Of a DNA stretch of 64,000 nt, positions 1-8,261 are shown piece after piece (position 1 is the first letter of the stretch; every line of letters starts with the position of its first letter). This stretch comes from Bog-756 sp963837805. Its GTDB lineage: Bacteria; Actinomycetota; Acidimicrobiia; Acidimicrobiales; RAAP-2. Where the stretch lies: the NCBI GenBank assembly GCA_963837805.1, contig CAWIOU010000035.1:186001-250000 (forward strand). The letters run 5' to 3'. The translations under genes were made by a program, and so were the position numbers. The notes beneath the pieces were generated by a model. That model made no database searches. It saw only the letters and a list, made by a program, of their open reading frames with translations, and was not told the DNA's origin.

Positions 1-248
1 CGGGGTGTGAACGGAGGGGAGCCGGTCGGAGCGGTTCCGGCCAGGCCGATCGTCTCTTCGACCTTCTCACGGACAGCCTCGAGCGAGACACCAAGCGACT
101 CGAGCGCCTTGGCCGCGACGCCCTCACCCTCGTGGATCAGGCCCAGGAGGATGTGCTCGGTGCCAATGAAGCTGTGGTTCAGAAGGCGCGCTTCCTCCTG
201 TGCGAGCACAAGAACTCGACGAGCCCGGTCTGTAAATCGTTCGAACAC
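1..248 (-). CDS. clpC: ATP-dependent Clp protease ATP-binding subunit ClpC, N-terminal part (runs off left edge)
   Basis: First 82 residues of ClpC, the Hsp100 unfoldase that feeds substrates to ClpP in the cytoplasm. The protein opens MFERFTDRARRVLVLAQEEA and continues through NHSFIGTEHILLGL, the signature of the first Clp N-terminal repeat; the AAA+ modules lie beyond the window. The start is GTG at 248, seven bases after a GGAGG ribosome site. It lies at the end of the tilS-to-clpC gene neighbourhood known from actinobacteria and is divergent from the polyprenyl synthase gene. Family identity is very secure; only the total length is unknown. Confidence 0.95.
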   Translation of the reverse strand, partial: MFERFTDRARRVLVLAQEEARLLNHSFIGTEHILLGLIHEGEGVAAKALESLGVSLEAVREKVEETIGLAGTAPTGSPPFTP

Positions 249-378
249 TCCACCGCCTCCATCTGCGGTCGGCAACTGATACGAAGTCTACAGGTGCCGA
301 TACACCACGCACCCGCACTGTCCCATTTTCCAGGCCCTTTTCTCAGACATCGGCATCCTGGCCTATCGTCTGTAGGAA

Positions 379-1356
379 GTGAACGTCGTAGAGCTCCTTG
401 GGCTTCCCGCACTCGAAGAACAGCTCCAACGCCTCGAGCCCCTGCTGGTCGAGTCCGTGGTCACAGGCGACGGCTTCCTCGACGAGGTCACCACCCATCT
501 CCTGGCCGCGGGCGGAAAGCGGCTCCGACCGGTCCTTGCCCTGGCCACCGCCACATCCGGGGGTGCCGGAGCCACCCGTGACGACCTGTTGGGGGCGGTG
601 GCGGTCGAATTGGTCCATCTGGCCTCCCTGTACCACGACGACGTCATGGACGAGGCAACCGTCAGGCGGAATGTGGAGAGCGTCAACGCCCGGTTCGGGA
701 ACCTGGTGGCCATCGTCGCCGGCGACTTCCTGCTGGCCCGGTCGGCCGAGATCGCCGCCGGACTCGGCACCGAAATCGCGGCCCTGCTGGCCGCCACCCT
801 CGGTGAGCTCTGCCAGGGCCAGGTGGCCGAGGTCAACTCGGCCTTCCAGGTGGCCCGGAGCGAGGACAGCTACACCAACGCCATCGCCGGCAAGACGGCG
901 GCCCTCATGGCCACCTCGTGTCGGATCGGAGCGCTCACCGGTGGGCTCCCACGTGGTGACGTCGATGCATTCACGCTGTTCGGCCGCTACTTCGGCATGG
1001 TCTTTCAGGTACGAGACGACATCCTCGACGTCGTCGGGACGGAGGCCGAGCTGGGAAAACCGGCTGGACAGGACCTGGCCGAGGGTATCTACACCCTTCC
1101 CGTACTGCTGGCCCTGGCCGATCCCGATGCCGGTCCCGAGCTGGGCCCGCTGCTGGGGCAGCCCCTGGGCCAGCCGGAGCGGGACAAGGCCCGCTCCATC
1201 GTGGCCGAATCGGGTGCCATCGGGGGCGCCACCAGCGTGGCGAGGCAGTACGCAGACCTGGCGGCCTCGGCGGCGATCGCGGGACCGTCGGCCCAGCTGG
1301 CTGACGCCTTTGCCAAGCTGGCCCACTCCCTGGTCGACGACCTGCCCCCCTACTGA
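379..1356 (+). CDS. Polyprenyl diphosphate synthase (trans-isoprenyl type)
   Basis: 325-residue trans-prenyltransferase that condenses isopentenyl diphosphate onto an allylic diphosphate, most likely for the menaquinone side chain. Both Mg-binding Asp-rich motifs are present: DDVMD at residues 87-91 and DDILD at 213-217; GGKRLRP at 45-51 binds diphosphate. Length is normal for hepta- to nonaprenyl synthases. The start is GTG at 379, just behind a TAGGAA sequence; a TATCGT hexamer at 364-369 could be a -10 element, giving a very short leader. The gene stands alone, facing the secreted-protein gene on the other strand. Product chain length cannot be told from sequence. Confidence 0.9.
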   Translation: MNVVELLGLPALEEQLQRLEPLLVESVVTGDGFLDEVTTHLLAAGGKRLRPVLALATATSGGAGATRDDLLGAVAVELVHLASLYHDDVMDEATVRRNVESVNARFGNLVAIVAGDFLLARSAEIAAGLGTEIAALLAATLGELCQGQVAEVNSAFQVARSEDSYTNAIAGKTAALMATSCRIGALTGGLPRGDVDAFTLFGRYFGMVFQVRDDILDVVGTEAELGKPAGQDLAEGIYTLPVLLALADPDAGPELGPLLGQPLGQPERDKARSIVAESGAIGGATSVARQYADLAASAAIAGPSAQLADAFAKLAHSLVDDLPPY

Positions 1357-1360
1357 GACC

Positions 1361-1391
1361 GCCCGCGGGCCTCCTGAGCCCGCCCGCGGGC
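1361..1391. terminator. GC-rich paired palindromes between convergent genes
   Basis: GCCCGCGGGC occurs twice, at 1361-1370 and 1382-1391. Each copy is self-complementary and the two can pair with each other across an 11-base loop. It sits five bases after the prenyl synthase stop and before the end of the opposing gene. No T-tract follows, as is usual in GC-rich actinobacteria. Terminator role is inferred. Confidence 0.45.
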
Positions 1392-1495
1392 TGCTCCGAA
1401 GCCTTGTCCGGCCCGAAGCCCGCTCACCGCCAGTTTCCGGCCGAGGACGGTTCACCCGCCCTCCACGCCCCTTTCAGACCGGCCGGCCGCGCCCG

Positions 1496-2269
1496 TCAGC
1501 CCGGGGTCGTGGTGCGTCGCCGGGGTGGTGGACGTCGTGGGTGCCGTCGACGGGGGGACCGACGTACCGGGAGATGTGGTGGGAGGTGTCGAGCTGGTCG
1601 TCGGGGTCGTGGTCGTCGGCGTGGTGGTTGTCGGGATCGTGGCCGCACGGCCCGCGGCCGCCTTGTGCCTGCGGCCGCCTTTGCGCTGCTGGCCGCCTTT
1701 GCCGCGGCTGCCTTTGCCGCTTCCCTGGCCGCGGCGGCCGCCCTGGCCTTGGCTAGCCTGGAGGCCCTCGCCTTCGCCCTGGCCTCGACCCTCTTCGCTT
1801 TGGTGGCCTTGGTGGTCTTCCGCTCGGCTTGAACCGCCCGAGCCACCGCAGTGCACGCCGGGGCGAGCCCCTTGGCCCCCTGGCCTTCCTTGGCGGCTGA
1901 CCTGGACATCAGGGCCTGCGCTCTCAGCGCCCTCACGTGCACGATGTCCCTCTTCAGGGCGGCGACACGGGGGGCGTGTCCGACGGCGATGGCCGTTGCC
2001 TCCCAGGTCTTGAGCCGGTGCAACCTCTTCTCGAAGCGAGCCCTGACCCGCTTCTGCTGATGCTGCCACCGCCAGAGTCGGGTGCAGTCGCGCCGCACGG
2101 CTCGTGCGAGCTCCTTGTGCTTGAGGGTGGCGGTCCGGGAGTGGGTCACCGTCGTGGCGGCCGCTCCGGCCTGATCGGCCAGGCTCACCGTGGAGGCCGA
2201 AATCGTGCCCACCGCCACGACCGCGATCACGAGCATCCTGCAGAAATGGCGTAGCAGCCTGGTGATCAT
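1496..2269 (-). CDS. Secreted Ala/Lys/Arg-rich hypothetical protein, apparent frame break before a Thr/Pro tail
   Basis: No family recognised. The N terminus has a signal peptide (Arg residues, then LVIAVVAVGTISAST and an Ala-rich cleavage region ending near residue 37). The mature part is helical and basic, with Lys/Ala/Arg-rich, coiled-coil-like repeats. As read, the last 60 residues are an Arg/Pro-rich stretch with the look of a wrong frame. The neighbouring frame of the same strand continues KAAAGRAATIPTTTT and then a Thr/Pro/Ser-rich tail, ending at 1452, which is typical of a secreted linker. The switch lies near 1655-1670 (CCTTGTGCC), so one base seems to be missing there. The intended gene is probably 1452-2269. 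Confidence 0.5.
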   Translation of the reverse strand: MITRLLRHFCRMLVIAVVAVGTISASTVSLADQAGAAATTVTHSRTATLKHKELARAVRRDCTRLWRWQHQQKRVRARFEKRLHRLKTWEATAIAVGHAPRVAALKRDIVHVRALRAQALMSRSAAKEGQGAKGLAPACTAVARAVQAERKTTKATKAKRVEARAKARASRLAKARAAAAAREAAKAAAAKAASSAKAAAGTRRPRAVRPRSRQPPRRRPRPRRPARHLPPHLPVRRSPRRRHPRRPPPRRRTTTPG

Positions 2270-2425
2270 TGCTGTGGTGCTCCTCTGCTGGCGCCCTGTG
2301 CCTCTGCCCCACCTGAGCTCGCGACGCCGCTAGGGAACCTTACCGCCCACATCATCAGAACGGCCATCGCGATGCCGGCACCTCGAGCCACACCAGATGT
2401 GGCATCTGATTTTTCAATTCGGCCC

Positions 2426-2449
2426 AATTATCGGCTATAGGCCATAATT
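2426..2449. promoter_or_regulatory. AT-rich 24-bp palindrome (candidate operator 1)
   Basis: Outer arms AATTAT (2426-2431) and ATAATT (2444-2449) match perfectly and 10 of 12 base pairs overall are symmetric. It lies in an unusually AT-rich island between the divergent secreted-protein gene and the SRPBCC/sulfatase genes, and shares the core TATCGGCTA with the palindrome 45 bases further on. Apart from these sites, 2270-2580 shows no gene that can be supported. Operator role is inferred. Confidence 0.45.
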
Positions 2450-2469
2450 TCCGGTCGAATTCCTGGACT

Positions 2470-2495
2470 TATATATCGGCTACATCCGATATATA
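2470..2495. promoter_or_regulatory. AT-rich inverted repeat with perfect 10-bp arms (candidate operator 2)
   Basis: Arms TATATATCGG (2470-2479) and CCGATATATA (2486-2495) are perfectly complementary around a 6-base spacer CTACAT. A third small inverted repeat, CGCTT-GT-AAGCG, follows at 2497-2508. Centre-to-centre distance from the previous palindrome is 45 bases. Two similar palindromes in one divergent intergenic region suggest a dimeric repressor or activator; none is encoded next door. Confidence 0.5.
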
Positions 2496-2580
2496 TCGCT
2501 TGTAAGCGGCAATCAGGTCGAATTGAGAAAACAAACATCACGGGGAGAGGAGGCCGAAGGGACGGCGGGACGGAGCGGTC

Positions 2581-2718
2581 GTGACCGGCGCACGGCGAGG
2601 GGAGAACCCGGCAGATGTCCTCGAGGACCGCAACAGAGACGTGCCGGTTCCGGAACCGATGAGTAGCGTCCCCGGGGTGGCCGCCGTCATCCCCTCCGAC
2701 GATGGCGGCCATCGATGA
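2581..2718 (+). CDS. Possible 45-residue small protein overlapping the SRPBCC gene
   Basis: GTG at 2581 opens a 45-codon frame whose TGA (2716-2718) overlaps the ATG of the next gene in an ATGA arrangement, the usual sign of translational coupling in this genome. Third-position GC is about 75%, lower than in clear neighbours, and the ribosome site is weak. The product (starts MTGARRGENPADVLEDRNRD) matches nothing I recognise. It could equally be chance. Confidence 0.25.
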   Translation: MTGARRGENPADVLEDRNRDVPVPEPMSSVPGVAAVIPSDDGGHR

Positions 2719-3149
2719 CGTCCACCCGGGGAAGCATCCGGCATGCCGTGCGGCTGGGCTCGTCCGCGGACGACATCTGGGCACTGGTCGGAGACCCGGC
2801 TCGCCTCGCCGAGTGGTTCCCCGGAATCGAGTCGTGCACGGTCGAAGGTGACACTCGAACCGTCGTCACCCGTTCGGGATTGCCCATGCCGGAGCGCCTG
2901 CTGACGGTGGACCCCACCCTGAGGCGCCTGCAGTACCGGATCACGGCACCGATGTTCAGAGAGCACCTGGGCACGATCGATGTCCACGACCTCGGGGACG
3001 GATCGAGCCTGGTCGTCTACAGCACCGACGCCGAGCCCGCGGCGCTGGCCCTGGTGATCGGCGGAGCCGCCCGGGCCGCATTGGCCAACCTGGCCGACGG
3101 TCTTTTCACCGCCTATCGGTCCCCTACGACACCCCCGACGACACGATGA
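2715..3149 (+). CDS. SRPBCC family (START-like/polyketide cyclase) protein
   Basis: 144 residues with the SRPBCC pattern: an opening strand, then SADDIWALVGDPARLAEWFP, in which a Trp helix is followed by the loop that opens the ligand pocket. The middle pairs strands such as RRLQYRITAPMFREHLGTI and SLVVYSTDAEP, and a long C-terminal helix begins VIGGAARAALANLAD. Members bind hydrophobic ligands or act as cyclases, aromatases or lipid carriers; the ligand here cannot be deduced. It ends 13 bases before the sulfatase start, so the two are probably co-transcribed. The last ten residues are Thr/Pro-rich and probably disordered. Confidence 0.7.
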   Translation: MTSTRGSIRHAVRLGSSADDIWALVGDPARLAEWFPGIESCTVEGDTRTVVTRSGLPMPERLLTVDPTLRRLQYRITAPMFREHLGTIDVHDLGDGSSLVVYSTDAEPAALALVIGGAARAALANLADGLFTAYRSPTTPPTTR

Positions 3150-3162
3150 AAGAGGCTTGGCC

Positions 3163-4707
3163 ATGGGCCGCAACATCCTCCTGATCACCACCGATCAGCA
3201 GCGCTACGACACGCTCGGGTGCAACGGAGGCACGTTGGCCCGGACCCCCGTGGTCGACGGCCTGGCCAGTGACGGCATCCGGTTCGAGCGGGCCCACGCA
3301 CAGTCCGTGGTGTGCATGCCTTCCCGGTCGACCATCCTGACCGGCCAGTACCCGACCACCCACGGCGTCTGGATGAACGGCGTCCCGCTCCCGTTCGATG
3401 CACCATCGGTGGCCGAGGTCCTCCGCCAGGCCGGCTACCGCACAGCGCTCGTCGGCAAGGCGCACTTCGAACCGTTCCTCGACCCGTTCCTGCGGTTCCC
3501 CGAGAATGCGCTGGCCCGCACCGGGACCGAGCCCGCGGACGGTGCCCACCGCGGTTTCGAGCACTTGGAGATGGCCACCCATGGCGCCGTGGGGCCGCTT
3601 CACTATGCACGCTGGCTCATGGCCGAGCATCCCGATGCGGCCAGCGGTTTCTATCCTGCACTCGACGGATCGCTGCAGGTCAACGCAGCCGGTGGCGGCG
3701 ACACCGGGGCACCCCAGGTGAAGGTCAATCCCATCGATCGGGGGATCTACCACACCGACTGGGTGGCGGATCGGACCATCGCCTGGCTCGACGCCCTCGG
3801 GCCCGACGACGACTGGTTCTGTTGGATGAGCTTCCCCGATCCTCATCATCCCTGGGATCCCCCCGAGTCCGAAGTCAGCCGCGTCGACTGGCGTGAGGTC
3901 CCCCTCCCCGCCGGCTATCCCGAGCAGCCCGGCGAACGTGAGGCCATCATCGACGGCAAGCCCCGACACTGGCGTCTCTGGTACGACGGCACCCTGGTGT
4001 CGAACTACGAGGCTCCGGCCGAATGGGTCCCGGCCACACTCACCGCCGACCAGGTACGCGAGGTCAACGCCCGCAATGCGGTCGAATGCGAGCTCATCGA
4101 CGACGCCGTGGGACGGGTGCTGAACCGCGTCACCGAGCGAGGCTGGAACGAGGACCTCGATGTGTTCTTCACCACTGACCACGGTGAGCTCCAGGGCGAT
4201 TTCGGTCTCCTGTTCAAGGGTCCGTACCACGTCGACGCCCTGATGCGACTACCCCTGGTGTGGCGTCCGGCTCCCTCGAAGCCCCAGCCACCGGCGGTGG
4301 TGACCAAGCCGGTGGGGCTGGTCGACCTGGCCCCGACATTCTGCGCCATCGCCGGGATCACACCGCCCGAGTGGATGCAGGGGGCGCCCCTTCCCGCCGA
4401 CGACTCCGACGCCGAGCGGCGCGGGTTCGAGCGGGTGCTGACCGAGTGGGACAGTGACCTGTTCGGTACCAACGTCCATCTCCGGACCATCATGCGGGAT
4501 CGGTGGGTATGCACCGCGTACCTTCCGGGAACGTCTCATGACGGCACCGAGGGAGAGTTGTACGACCTCGCCGACGACCCCCTCCAGCGAAGGAACCGCT
4601 GGGACGATCCGCAGATGCGGCCGCTCCGCGATGATCTGGTGACCGACCTGTGGGACCACCAGCCTCCGCCCCACCGACCGGCGCTGGTCCTCGAAGCTCC
4701 GGTCTGA
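3163..4707 (+). CDS. Formylglycine-dependent sulfatase
   Basis: 514-residue alkaline-phosphatase-superfamily sulfatase that hydrolyses sulfate esters. The N terminus GRNILLITTDQQR supplies the metal-binding Asp (D11). C51 in CMPSRSTILTG is the C-x-P-S-R site that is converted to formylglycine. Downstream TDHGELQGDFGLLFKG is the usual second metal/His motif. No signal peptide is visible, so it should act in the cytoplasm. ATG at 3163 is preferred to TTG at 3157 because AAAGAGG (3149-3155) is correctly spaced only from the ATG. A maturase (formylglycine-generating enzyme) is not in the window. Substrate unknown; choline-sulfatase-like or aryl-sulfatase-like are both possible. Confidence 0.88.
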   Translation: MGRNILLITTDQQRYDTLGCNGGTLARTPVVDGLASDGIRFERAHAQSVVCMPSRSTILTGQYPTTHGVWMNGVPLPFDAPSVAEVLRQAGYRTALVGKAHFEPFLDPFLRFPENALARTGTEPADGAHRGFEHLEMATHGAVGPLHYARWLMAEHPDAASGFYPALDGSLQVNAAGGGDTGAPQVKVNPIDRGIYHTDWVADRTIAWLDALGPDDDWFCWMSFPDPHHPWDPPESEVSRVDWREVPLPAGYPEQPGEREAIIDGKPRHWRLWYDGTLVSNYEAPAEWVPATLTADQVREVNARNAVECELIDDAVGRVLNRVTERGWNEDLDVFFTTDHGELQGDFGLLFKGPYHVDALMRLPLVWRPAPSKPQPPAVVTKPVGLVDLAPTFCAIAGITPPEWMQGAPLPADDSDAERRGFERVLTEWDSDLFGTNVHLRTIMRDRWVCTAYLPGTSHDGTEGELYDLADDPLQRRNRWDDPQMRPLRDDLVTDLWDHQPPPHRPALVLEAPV

Positions 4708-4713
4708 GGCGAG

Positions 4714-4736
4714 CCCGGCGGGGAGCCCCGGCCGGG
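4714..4736. terminator. Hairpin between convergent sulfatase and coaX genes
   Basis: CCCGGC (4714-4719) pairs with GCCGGG (4731-4736), and inside it GGGG pairs with CCCC around an AG turn, with one bulged G. It lies 7 bases after the sulfatase stop and 19 before the coaX stop, so it could serve both strands. No T-tract. Confidence 0.55.
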
Positions 4737-4754
4737 ACGGCAGGAAGCGAAGCG

Positions 4755-5588
4755 CTACCGCGCGGACAGCAAGGGCATGTTGCGCTCGAAGATGAGCCTG
4801 AGGCCGTGGAGAGTGAGCCAGGGCTCCACGTACTCGATCTCCTCGGAGTACGGGGAGATGAGCTCGGACAGGCCGCCGGTGGCCACCACCGTGCACTCGC
4901 CCAGTTCGGCGGCGAACCGTCGGCAGAGGCCGTCGACCTGACCGGCGAACCCGTAGAGGGCGCCCGACTGGATCGACTCCACCGTCGATTTGCCGATCAC
5001 GCTTCTCGGCTCCACGAGCTCGACCCGACCGAGCGCGGCGGCGTTGGCGAACAGCGCGTCGAGGCTGATGGCCACTCCCGGAGTGATGGCCCCGCCGAGG
5101 TACTCACCGGCCGCGGAGATGGCGTCGAAGGTCGTCGCCGTACCCAGGTCGACCACGACGCACGGGCCGCCGAACAGATCGTGGGCACCCACCGCGTTGG
5201 CGATTCGGTCGGCACCGACCTCTTTCGGATTGTCGTAGAGAATCGGCATCCCGCTCTTGACACCGGGCTCGAGCACCACCGAGGGAACGACGAACCAGCG
5301 CGCCACCATCTGCCGGAGGTTGGCCGTGACCAGCGGGACCGACGACGTCACCGCGATACCGGTGACGGCGTCTTCGATGTCGAGACCGTCGAGGTCGAGC
5401 AACTGGGTGAGGAGCAGCGCATGCTCATCGGATGTGCGCTCGGCCACGGTGGACAGCCGCCAGTGGTGGGCGAGCCCGGTCGGTTCGTTGCCGTCACGGG
5501 GCCCGGTGGCGGCGAGGGGGACGGTCAGGTCGTCGGCAAACAGCCCGACCACGGTCTCGGTGTTTCCGACATCGATGGCAAGAAGCAA
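4755..5588 (-). CDS. coaX: Type III pantothenate kinase
   Basis: 277-residue ASKHA-fold kinase for the first step of CoA synthesis, pantothenate to 4'-phosphopantothenate. The phosphate-binding motif DVGNTETVVG is at the N terminus, and GADRIANAVGAH and VVDLGTATTFDAI follow in the order expected of CoaX; GGAITPG and TGGLSELI complete the fold. Length is slightly above the usual 255-260. It ends a leftward run after nadC, 11 bases downstream of that stop, near panC, so consecutive pantothenate/CoA steps sit together. Its position near clpC agrees with mycobacterial gene order. Confidence 0.93.
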   Translation of the reverse strand: MLLAIDVGNTETVVGLFADDLTVPLAATGPRDGNEPTGLAHHWRLSTVAERTSDEHALLLTQLLDLDGLDIEDAVTGIAVTSSVPLVTANLRQMVARWFVVPSVVLEPGVKSGMPILYDNPKEVGADRIANAVGAHDLFGGPCVVVDLGTATTFDAISAAGEYLGGAITPGVAISLDALFANAAALGRVELVEPRSVIGKSTVESIQSGALYGFAGQVDGLCRRFAAELGECTVVATGGLSELISPYSEEIEYVEPWLTLHGLRLIFERNMPLLSAR

Positions 5589-5599
5589 TGGTCAGCCTT

Positions 5600-6523
5600 T
5601 CAGCCTTCGCCGCCGGTACCCGGCGGAAGATCGAATCCCAGGTCGAGCACGGGTGCGGAGTGGGTGAGGGCACCCACCGAGATGAGATCGGCACCGGCAG
5701 CGGCCAACCGTGGGGCCGACTCCAGGGTCACGCCACCCGACACCTCCACCAACAGCCCGGTGCCCGCCGCCCGAACCCGGGCCACGCATTCGGCCACCAG
5801 TTCGGGCGTCATGTTGTCGAGCATGACGACGGTGGCCCGGGCACGGACCGCTTCGTCAACCTGGTCGATCCGGTCGCACTCGACCTCGACCATCCGGCCC
5901 GGCCACAACCGGTGGGCCCTGGCCACCGCCTCGGCGATCGTGACGCCACCCAGGTGGTTGTCCTTCACCAGGACGGCGTCGGAGAGGCTGCCCCGGTGAT
6001 TGTGCCCCCCTCCGGCCCGTACCGCGGCCTTCTCCAACGCCCGCAGCCCCGGGGTGGTCTTGCGGGTGTCCAGCACCCGGGTCGACGGATTGGCCCGACC
6101 GACGGCGGTCACGAATCTGCGGGTCAGTGACGCCACCCCGGAGAGGTGGCAGAGGAAGTTCAAGGCGGTGCGCTCCGCGGTCAGGATCGACCGCAGGGGC
6201 CCACTGACCTCCGCCACCACGCTCCCCGGCACCACCTCGGTGCCGTCGTCCATCTGCCAGGCCACGACGAGGTCGGGATCGATCTGGGCGAACGTCTCGA
6301 CCGAGCAGGCGCGCCCGGCGACGACCCCCGGCTCCCGGCTCACGATGGCGACCGCTGCCGTCACCGACGCCGGGACAAGCGCAGCGGTGAGGTCACCCAA
6401 GGGCAGCACGTCCTCGGCGATGGCCCGGCTCACGGCCTCGACCACGGCGTGCCGGGGAGGGTCGACCGGGGCGGTCTCGTTCACCGCCTCGCCCACCGCG
6501 TGCTTCCCGACGGCCGTGGTCAC
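5600..6523 (-). CDS. nadC: Nicotinate-nucleotide diphosphorylase (carboxylating)
   Basis: 307 residues; converts quinolinate and PRPP to nicotinate mononucleotide in de novo NAD synthesis. Recognisable segments are LDTRKTTPGLRALEK, the GGGHNHRGSLSDAVLVKDNH PRPP/quinolinate site, VEVECD and the C-terminal glycine-rich VEVSGGVTLE and ISVGALTHS. The start overlaps the nadB stop by 4 bases, indicating translational coupling. Slightly longer than usual (about 285) because of an N-terminal 20-residue extension; a downstream start is possible. Confidence 0.93.
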   Translation of the reverse strand: MTTAVGKHAVGEAVNETAPVDPPRHAVVEAVSRAIAEDVLPLGDLTAALVPASVTAAVAIVSREPGVVAGRACSVETFAQIDPDLVVAWQMDDGTEVVPGSVVAEVSGPLRSILTAERTALNFLCHLSGVASLTRRFVTAVGRANPSTRVLDTRKTTPGLRALEKAAVRAGGGHNHRGSLSDAVLVKDNHLGGVTIAEAVARAHRLWPGRMVEVECDRIDQVDEAVRARATVVMLDNMTPELVAECVARVRAAGTGLLVEVSGGVTLESAPRLAAAGADLISVGALTHSAPVLDLGFDLPPGTGGEG

Positions 6524-8230
6524 CGGTCGGAAACGTCCGGATCGGACCGATCGCCGCGCTCAGGATCCGCTGGCGGCATGTCGAGGAGGACGACACCGTC
6601 GCCGGTATGGACGATGCGTCGGCGCCACGCTTCGGCGGTCTCGGGAAAATCACTGCGGGCATGGGCACCGCGGGTCTCGCACCGCACCGTGGCCGAGGAC
6701 AACAGGCTCGTCGAGGCGGTGACCAGATTGGCCAGCTCGCCGTGAGCCCGGTCGGCCGGGACGCCACCCACCTGCCGGGCGATGGCCCGGATTCCGCGGC
6801 CGGCGGTCTCGAGCGACTCGGCGCTGCGGACCACCCCGGCCCCGGCGATCATGATCCGCTGCAGCTCCTCCCTCGTCTTCACCGCATCGAGCCACGGCCC
6901 GTCCGCGGCCGGGTCCGCCTCGTGGGCGTGCCCCGATCCGGACCCACCATCGGCGGATTTCACCGGCTCCCACCCGCCGCCAATGAACGCCCCCATCGCC
7001 CCGGTGGGCGAAGGCCCGTCGGTTCCGGCGGCGATCGCCTCGGCCAGGCGGGCGCCGAACACCATTCCCTCCAGGAGTGAATTGGATGCCAGCCGGTTGG
7101 CTCCGTGTACCCCGGTGCAGGCCACCTCGCCCGCCGCCCACAGGCCGGGCAGGGCCGTGGCCCCGGACAGGTCGGTGAGCACACCACCGGACAGGTAATG
7201 GGCGGCAGGGGCGATGGGCAGCCAGTCGTGCGCGGGATCGAGTCCGATGGCCATGAGCGAGGCGGCGATGGTCGGGAACCGGGAACCGAAGGCGGCCAAT
7301 CCGGTGGCGTCCAGCCACAGGCTCTCGACACCCTGCTCCCGCATCCGGTCGGCCATGGCCCGGCTGACCACGTCGCGCGGCGCCAGCTCGTCGACGAACC
7401 GGTCACCCCGGGCGTCGCGCAGAAGGGCGCCGTGCCCGCGCAGCGCTTCGGAGAGGAGCGGACGTGGCATCGCCGGATGGTGCAGAGCGGTCGGGTGGAA
7501 CTGCATGAACTCGACGTCGGCCACCGGCACACCGGCCCGCAGGGCCATGGCCAGACCATCGGCGGTGGCCTCGGCCGGGTTGGTGGTCACGGCGAAGAGC
7601 TGGCCGGCACCGCCGGTGGCCAGCACCGTGTGGGTGGCCCGGACCTCGACGACCCGACCGTCGGCGGTGAGCGCCCGCACGCCCCGGCACCGGCCGTGCT
7701 CGACGACCAGATCGAGTGCGAACCACTCCTCGAGCACGGCGGCGGCGGTGGCCCGGGTGGCATCGACCAGGGCCCGTTCCACCTCGGCCCCGGTGGCGGC
7801 ACCGCCGGCGTGCACGACCCGGGCCGTGGAGTGCCCGCCCTCCCGGGCCAGGGCCAGGGCCCCACCGGGCTGCCGGTCGAACACGGCCCCCATGGCGATC
7901 AGCTCGTGGACCCGGAACGGGCCCTCATCGACCAGGACCCGGACCGCGTCCGTGTCGCACAGCCCGGCCCCGGCGGCCAGCGTGTCGGCCAGGTGGAGAT
8001 CGGTCGAGTCCTCGTCACCGCCGAGCACGGCAGCCACACCGCCCTGGGCCCACCGGGTCGCCGACTGGGAGAGCTCCGCCTTCGTGAGCACGCCGACCCT
8101 GAGGCCGGCCGGACCCGGTCCGTCCGCCGCCATCCGGGGCCGGGGTTGGTGCCGCCAGGCGGACCGCGGCCGACAGGCCGGCAACGCCGCTGCCGAGGAC
8201 GAGCACGTCGAGCGGACCGGTCTCTGGCAT
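6520..8230 (-). CDS. nadB: L-aspartate oxidase NadB, apparent one-base frame break near the N terminus
   Basis: Oxidises L-aspartate to iminoaspartate (FAD), the first step of de novo NAD synthesis. The body reads cleanly: SATRWAQGGVAAVLG, HADTLAAGAGLCD-like segment, REGGHSTARVVHAGG, FMQFHPTALH, APRDVVSRAM and GANRLASNSLLEGM. The FAD-binding start, MPETGPLDVLVLGSGVAGLS with GxGxxG, lies in a different frame from ATG 8230. The change of frame must fall between about 8105 and 8150, where the DNA has runs of C and G; total length 1711 is one base over a multiple of three. Either an assembly indel or an inactivating mutation. Between panC and nadC, 4-base overlap with nadC. nadA is not in the window. 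Confidence 0.8.
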
Positions 8231-8261
8231 CCCCGGCCCTGGCACCGGCGCTGGCACCGGT

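Noticed and set aside
1361..1391. Paired GCCCGCGGGC as inverted ends of an insertion sequence
   Set aside because: Only 11 bases between copies, no transposase, position right after a stop codon fits a terminator.
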